From PS1 clade bacterium (GTDB lineage Bacteria > Pseudomonadota > Alphaproteobacteria > RS24), in NCBI GenBank assembly GCA_016779015.1, contig JADHOK010000002.1, positions 1 to 40,358 of the forward strand: a stretch of DNA of 40,358 nt. The letters run 5' to 3'. Positions 36,164-40,358 of the stretch are shown in pieces. Positions within the stretch are counted from its first letter, which is position 1; the number at the start of each line of letters is the position of its first letter. Position numbers and translations under genes: made by a program. The notes under the pieces are model-generated. The model ran no database searches. It was given only the letters and a program-made list of their open reading frames with translations, and had not been told where the DNA came from.

Positions 36164-37419
36164 GCAGCCCCCCCCGTCAGCATGAGGCCATTATCGCCGG
36201 TGATTTTGACGTTTACCAGCGAACCGGGCGCATGCTCGCCATGCATCCGCACGCGGGCGAAATTTTCAGCGCGTCCTTCGCTCATAGCGGCGGTGGATTT
36301 TTCAACCAATACGGAAAGCGTTCTGCCGTGCTGGCGCGCCAGCCAATTTTGTAAGTTTTGGCCCGCCGTTTGGCGCAAAGCGGCGGCGCGGGCTTTTATC
36401 TCGCCGCCGTCCAATTGTGGCATGCGCGCCGCCGGTGTGCCGGGGCGTGGCGAGAATGGGAACACATGCACAAAGCTTAAATCGCAATCGCCAATCAAGG
36501 CGCGCGAGTTTTCAAACATTGCTTCGGTCTCGGTCGGGAAACCGGCAATCAGGTCAGCGCCAAAAGCAATATCGGGGCGCGCCGATTTCAGCTTGGCGCA
36601 AAACGCCACCGCCTCGGCGCGGCTATGGCGGCGCTTCATGCGTTTCAAAATCATATCATCGCCGGCTTGCAGCGATAAATGCAGATGCGGCATCAGTCGC
36701 GGTTCATGGATGACCATATCCAATAGCGTCGGGTCGATCTCGACCGCGTCGATCGAAGACAGGCGCAGGCGCGCCAGTGTCGGCACACCATCTAGAATAG
36801 CGCGCACCAAGGGCCCCAAACCGGCCTCGCCAATATCCGGCCCGTATGAGGTGATGTCGACGCCGGTCAGCACCACCTCTTTATGCCCCGCCTCAACCAG
36901 CGCGCGGCAGCGGCTTACCAGCTCGGCCACCGGCACGGAGCGCGAATTGCCGCGCCCATAAGGGATGATGCAAAATGTGCAGCGATGGTCGCAGCCCGTC
37001 TGCACTTGCAGAAAAGCTCTTGCTCTTTTGGCTTGCTCGCGCTCGGGGTCAGCAAGCGGTAGAGGTAGAGGCAGAGGTGTCGCCTCGCTCTTTTGCATAA
37101 TATCCGATATGGCGGACGCCTCACCTTTATAATGCTCGGCTTGCAATTTTTCCTCATTGCCAAGCACGCGGTCGACCTCATCCATGGCCTCGAAAGTGGC
37201 GCTATCGGTCTGCGCGGCGCAACCGGTAACGATAACCTTATCGCCCGTCCGTTTGGCTTTGCGCGCTGCTTGTCGGGCTTGGCGCAGGGCTTCGCCGGTG
37301 ACGGCGCAGCCATTGATAATGGTGGTGTCTTGAAGCCCCGCCGCTTTGGCCAGCGCCTCGACGCTATCGCCTTCCAGCGCGTTCAAGCGACAGCCGAAAT
37401 TTTCGACTTTCACACTCAT
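36160..37419 (-). CDS. mtaB: tRNA (N6-L-threonylcarbamoyladenosine(37)-C2)-methylthiotransferase MtaB
   Basis: NGCAVTGEALRQARQAARKAKR, VQTGCDHRCTFCIIPYGRGNSRS, VLTGVDITSYG. Confidence 0.94.
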   Translation of the reverse strand: MSVKVENFGCRLNALEGDSVEALAKAAGLQDTTIINGCAVTGEALRQARQAARKAKRTGDKVIVTGCAAQTDSATFEAMDEVDRVLGNEEKLQAEHYKGEASAISDIMQKSEATPLPLPLPLADPEREQAKRARAFLQVQTGCDHRCTFCIIPYGRGNSRSVPVAELVSRCRALVEAGHKEVVLTGVDITSYGPDIGEAGLGPLVRAILDGVPTLARLRLSSIDAVEIDPTLLDMVIHEPRLMPHLHLSLQAGDDMILKRMKRRHSRAEAVAFCAKLKSARPDIAFGADLIAGFPTETEAMFENSRALIGDCDLSFVHVFPFSPRPGTPAARMPQLDGGEIKARAAALRQTAGQNLQNWLARQHGRTLSVLVEKSTAAMSEGRAENFARVRMHGEHAPGSLVNVKITGDNGLMLTGGAA

Positions 37420-38255
37420 GCCGCCCCGCTTTCGATTTCGACCTGCGCCTCAAAATCGTGCATGACCGGCCCGCGCATCAGCAAATGCGCGTCGGGCTGA
37501 TAATCAATGACCAGCACATCACGCGGATTATCGTCTAAATTAAAAGGCGGGCGAATGGTCACCGGGCCGGCGGTGCACAAGCCTTGCGCCACCGCTGCCA
37601 CCGCCGTGGCACACGCACCGGTGCCGCAGGCTTTGGTCAGGCCGACGCCGCGCTCCCATGTGTCGAGGCGGATGGTTGTATCATCAACCAGACTGGCGAA
37701 ATTAATATTGGCGCGCTCAGGAAATGCTTTGTGGCGCTCCAGTTGAAACCCATATTGTGCCGCCATCCCCGCCGTGCCGGTCTCGACAAAAATCACCGCA
37801 TGCGGATTGCCAATGGTCACCGGCAAAGCGGGCGGTAAATCCTGATGCAGTTGCAGCGGCGGGCCGATTATCGGCAGTTGCATCGCCACTTCGACTTGCA
37901 GCACGCCGTCACTTTTTTTGCTGCTGCAGGCCAACGGGCCGGCCAGTGTTTCGAGCGTCGCTTTGCCAATGCCGTTTTGCGCCAAATAGGCGGCGACGGC
38001 GCGCGTGCCATTGCCGCAGGCTTCGACCTCGCTGCCATCGGCGTTGAAGATTTGCATAAACACATCGCCCGCACCGCGGCTTGGACGAATAACCAGCAAT
38101 TGGTCGCAGCCTTTGGTCGTCGCATTTTCGCGCCCTGCCAAGGCGCGCACCGCGGCGGGCGTCAGCTCAAGCGAGCTGTCGCGTGCGTCGATGATGACGA
38201 AATCATTGCCGAGACCGTTCATTTTGGTAAAGGCGATGGTGGTGTTTTGCTTCAT
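37416..38255 (-). CDS. dapF: diaminopimelate epimerase
   Basis: FTKMNGLGNDFVIID, EACGNGTRAVA, WERGVGLTKACGTGACA. Confidence 0.97.
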   Translation of the reverse strand: MKQNTTIAFTKMNGLGNDFVIIDARDSSLELTPAAVRALAGRENATTKGCDQLLVIRPSRGAGDVFMQIFNADGSEVEACGNGTRAVAAYLAQNGIGKATLETLAGPLACSSKKSDGVLQVEVAMQLPIIGPPLQLHQDLPPALPVTIGNPHAVIFVETGTAGMAAQYGFQLERHKAFPERANINFASLVDDTTIRLDTWERGVGLTKACGTGACATAVAAVAQGLCTAGPVTIRPPFNLDDNPRDVLVIDYQPDAHLLMRGPVMHDFEAQVEIESGAA

Positions 38256-38326
38256 CCTGCCTATATAGGCTCTTCGCGCCGTAAACGCCATATCGGCGTG
38301 CGCGACCGCAAAAGAGACGGCCTTGG

Positions 38327-38362
38327 TTTTCTCGACCTTATCGGTTTTCTTGACTTTATCGG
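38327..38362. repeat. 18-bp imperfect direct repeat (2 copies)
   Basis: TTTTCTCGACCTTATCGG (38327-38344) / TTTTCTTGACTTTATCGG (38345-38362) in the dapF-ffh intergenic region. Confidence 0.85.
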
Positions 38363-38502
38363 CCTATCTGCCTATTTTGCCGCCACTTCTTGAAAAGAAG
38401 CGAGATTTAAATTGGTTTCAGCCCCCGGCATGGTGGGGCGAAATCGCCACCCGTCAGCAAGGTTTGCCCACGGGTGCATTTTTGGTTGAAGGCTTTCAGG
38501 CG

Positions 38503-40002
38503 ATGTTTGACACGCTGAGCGACAATCTGGATTCGATTTTTGACCGCCTGACGCGGCGCGGTGCGCTGTCTGAGCGCCAAGTCGAAGAAGCGCTGGGCGA
38601 CATTCGCACCGCTTTGTTGGAAGCCGATGTGGCCCTGCCCGTGGTGCGCAGCTTTATCGACCAGTTGCGCCCGCTGGCGATCGGCGCTGATGTTTTGAAA
38701 TCAGTGACGCCGGGTCAGCAGGTTGTCAAAATCGTCAATGACGCGCTCGTCGATATGCTGGGCGCTGCTGCGCCGCTGTCTTTCGATGCGGTGCCGCCGG
38801 TGGTGATGATGATGGTCGGCCTGCAGGGTTCGGGTAAAACCACCACCACCGCCAAGATTGCCAAATTCATCGCCGATAATGAAAAGCGCAAAGTGCTGAT
38901 GGCGTCGCTTGACACCCAACGCCCCGCCGCCATGCAGCAATTGGCGGTGCTGGGCGAGCAGACCGGTATCGACACATTGCCGATTGTTGAAGGACAATCG
39001 CCGGTTGATATCGCCAAGCGCGCTGTGCAAGCCGGTAAGCTGGGCGGTTTTGATGTGGTGATGCTGGACACGGCCGGCCGCACCAATGCCGATGAGGCGC
39101 TGATGGCTGAGATGGCGGTGATTGAAAACGCCACCGCCCCGAAAGAAACCCTGCTGGTCGCCGACAGTCTGACCGGCCAGGAAGCGGTAACCATTGCCGG
39201 TCAATTTGCCGCCCGCGTTACGCTGTCGGGCATTGTGCTGACGCGCGCCGATGGCGATGGGCGCGGCGGTGCGGCGCTGTCTATGCGCTATGTCACCGGT
39301 GTGCCGATTAAGTTCCTCGGCGTCGGCGAGGCCATCGACAAGCTTGAAATTTTTGACCCACAGCGTCTCGCCAATCGCATTCTCGGCATGGGCGATGTCG
39401 TCGGTCTGGTGGAAAAAGCCAGCGAGACCATGGATGCGGAAAAAGCCGAGAAGATTGCCAACCGCATGAAAAAAGGCCAGTTCACGCTGGATGATATGGC
39501 CGAACAATTAAAACAAATGCAGGCCATGGGCGGTATGAGCGGCGTGTTGGGCATGTTGCCGGGCATGGGCAAGATGAAAAAACAATTGGCGGCGTTGAAC
39601 ATGGATGAGCGCGAATTGCTGCGCCAGGCCGCCATCGTCTCCTCAATGACGCGGGCCGAGCGCGATAATCCGAAAGTGATGAATGCCAGCCGCAAGCGGC
39701 GTGTCGCCGGTGGCTCGGGCACCAGCGTGCAAGATGTCAATAAAGTGCTGAAAATGCACCGGCAAATGGCCGATATGATGAAGAAAATGGGCAAGGGTGG
39801 CCTTGCCGGTATGGCCAATATGCTGGGCGGTCTTGGTGGCAATATGGGTGGCAATATGCCCGGTAATATGCCGCAAATGCCGCAATTGGACCCGAATAAT
39901 CTGCCCGACCTCAACCAATTAGGGGGCAAATTGGGAGGCGCTGCGCCGCCCGATTTTCTCAAAGGTTTAGGGCTTCCTGATAATGGGCCGAAAAAGAAAT
40001 AG
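38503..40002 (+). CDS. ffh: signal recognition particle protein Ffh
   Basis: MFDTLSDNLDSIFDRLTRRGALSE, GLQGSGKTTTTAKIA, DTAGRTNADEALM, Gly/Met-rich M-domain tail; ORF-track start is too far upstream. Confidence 0.97.
   Translation: MFDTLSDNLDSIFDRLTRRGALSERQVEEALGDIRTALLEADVALPVVRSFIDQLRPLAIGADVLKSVTPGQQVVKIVNDALVDMLGAAAPLSFDAVPPVVMMMVGLQGSGKTTTTAKIAKFIADNEKRKVLMASLDTQRPAAMQQLAVLGEQTGIDTLPIVEGQSPVDIAKRAVQAGKLGGFDVVMLDTAGRTNADEALMAEMAVIENATAPKETLLVADSLTGQEAVTIAGQFAARVTLSGIVLTRADGDGRGGAALSMRYVTGVPIKFLGVGEAIDKLEIFDPQRLANRILGMGDVVGLVEKASETMDAEKAEKIANRMKKGQFTLDDMAEQLKQMQAMGGMSGVLGMLPGMGKMKKQLAALNMDERELLRQAAIVSSMTRAERDNPKVMNASRKRRVAGGSGTSVQDVNKVLKMHRQMADMMKKMGKGGLAGMANMLGGLGGNMGGNMPGNMPQMPQLDPNNLPDLNQLGGKLGGAAPPDFLKGLGLPDNGPKKK
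39838..39873 (+). repeat. 12-bp in-frame tandem repeat in the ffh 3' end (3 copies)
   Basis: GGCAATATGGGT/GGCAATATGCCC/GGTAATATGCCG encoding GNMG-GNMP-GNMP. Confidence 0.85.
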
Positions 40003-40038
40003 GCCCGAAGAAATGCTGTTTGATGAAAGGAAACTAAA

Positions 40039-40358
40039 ATGGCTTTGAAAATTCGTATGTCGCGTGGCGGCTCTAAAAAACTACCTTTTTACCGTATTGT
40101 GGTTGCCGATAGCCGGATGCCGCGCGACGGTCGCTATATTGAGCGACTGGGTACTTATAATCCGCTGCTGCCCAAAGATGGCGGCGAGCGCGTCAAGCTC
40201 GACACCGACCGCGCCAAGCATTGGATCGACCAAGGCGCCAAACCGTCGGACCGCGTGGCGCGGTTCCTCGACGATGCCGGCCTATGGAAACGCGAGCCGC
40301 GCAATAATCCTGAAAAAGCCAAGCCGGGCCTGAAAGCGCAGGAACGTCTGGAAGCGCA
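40039..40358 (+). CDS. rpsP: 30S ribosomal protein S16 (3' truncated by window edge)
   Basis: [48 protein letters not shown]; not in the ORF track because no stop lies inside the window. Confidence 0.97.
   Translation, partial: MALKIRMSRGGSKKLPFYRIVVADSRMPRDGRYIERLGTYNPLLPKDGGERVKLDTDRAKHWIDQGAKPSDRVARFLDDAGLWKREPRNNPEKAKPGLKAQERLEA

Noticed and set aside
38400-38502. Possible SRP (4.5S) RNA gene next to ffh
   Set aside because: The conserved GGAAGCAGC-type tetraloop/symmetric-loop signature is not present; only a short hairpin.

Overview
This window looks like a contiguous alphaproteobacterial chromosome segment. It is moderately GC-rich, densely coding, and I saw no tRNA/rRNA, CRISPR, transposase, phage or defence genes. 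Left to right: (i) an acyl-CoA/unknown catabolic cluster (enoyl-CoA hydratase, SDR, uncharacterised protein, APH-like phosphotransferase, second crotonase, acyltransferase); (ii) VOC and PhnZ-like HD proteins, yggT, folD, argG, rlmN, ialB, an ECF sigma factor, a SpoU methyltransferase, a quinone oxidoreductase, a DMT transporter, an SDR, pcd, an aldo/keto reductase and a GDSL esterase; (iii) an ABC ATPase/FtsX-like permease pair, a BI-1 protein, DUF2794 and a GldA/F/G-DUF4340-like ABC operon; (iv) acnB followed by ccmABCDG; (v) NUDIX, DUF2332, and the yciB-ftsY-mtaB-dapF operon divergent from ffh-rpsP. No complete new system was obvious. The observations most worth a second look are: a structured intergenic region with a CUCCUCCC loop on a perfect 12-bp stem (candidate anti-SD sRNA); a recurrent class of codon-phased 12-bp micro-tandem repeats at gene ends, including an array of seven in-frame stop codons; a Bacteroidota-type AcnB next to ccmA; tandem operator-like dyads upstream of an ECF sigma gene without an adjacent anti-sigma factor; and an 11-bp-phased A-tract array upstream of DUF2794. 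All family calls are from reading the translated sequence; no database search was run.
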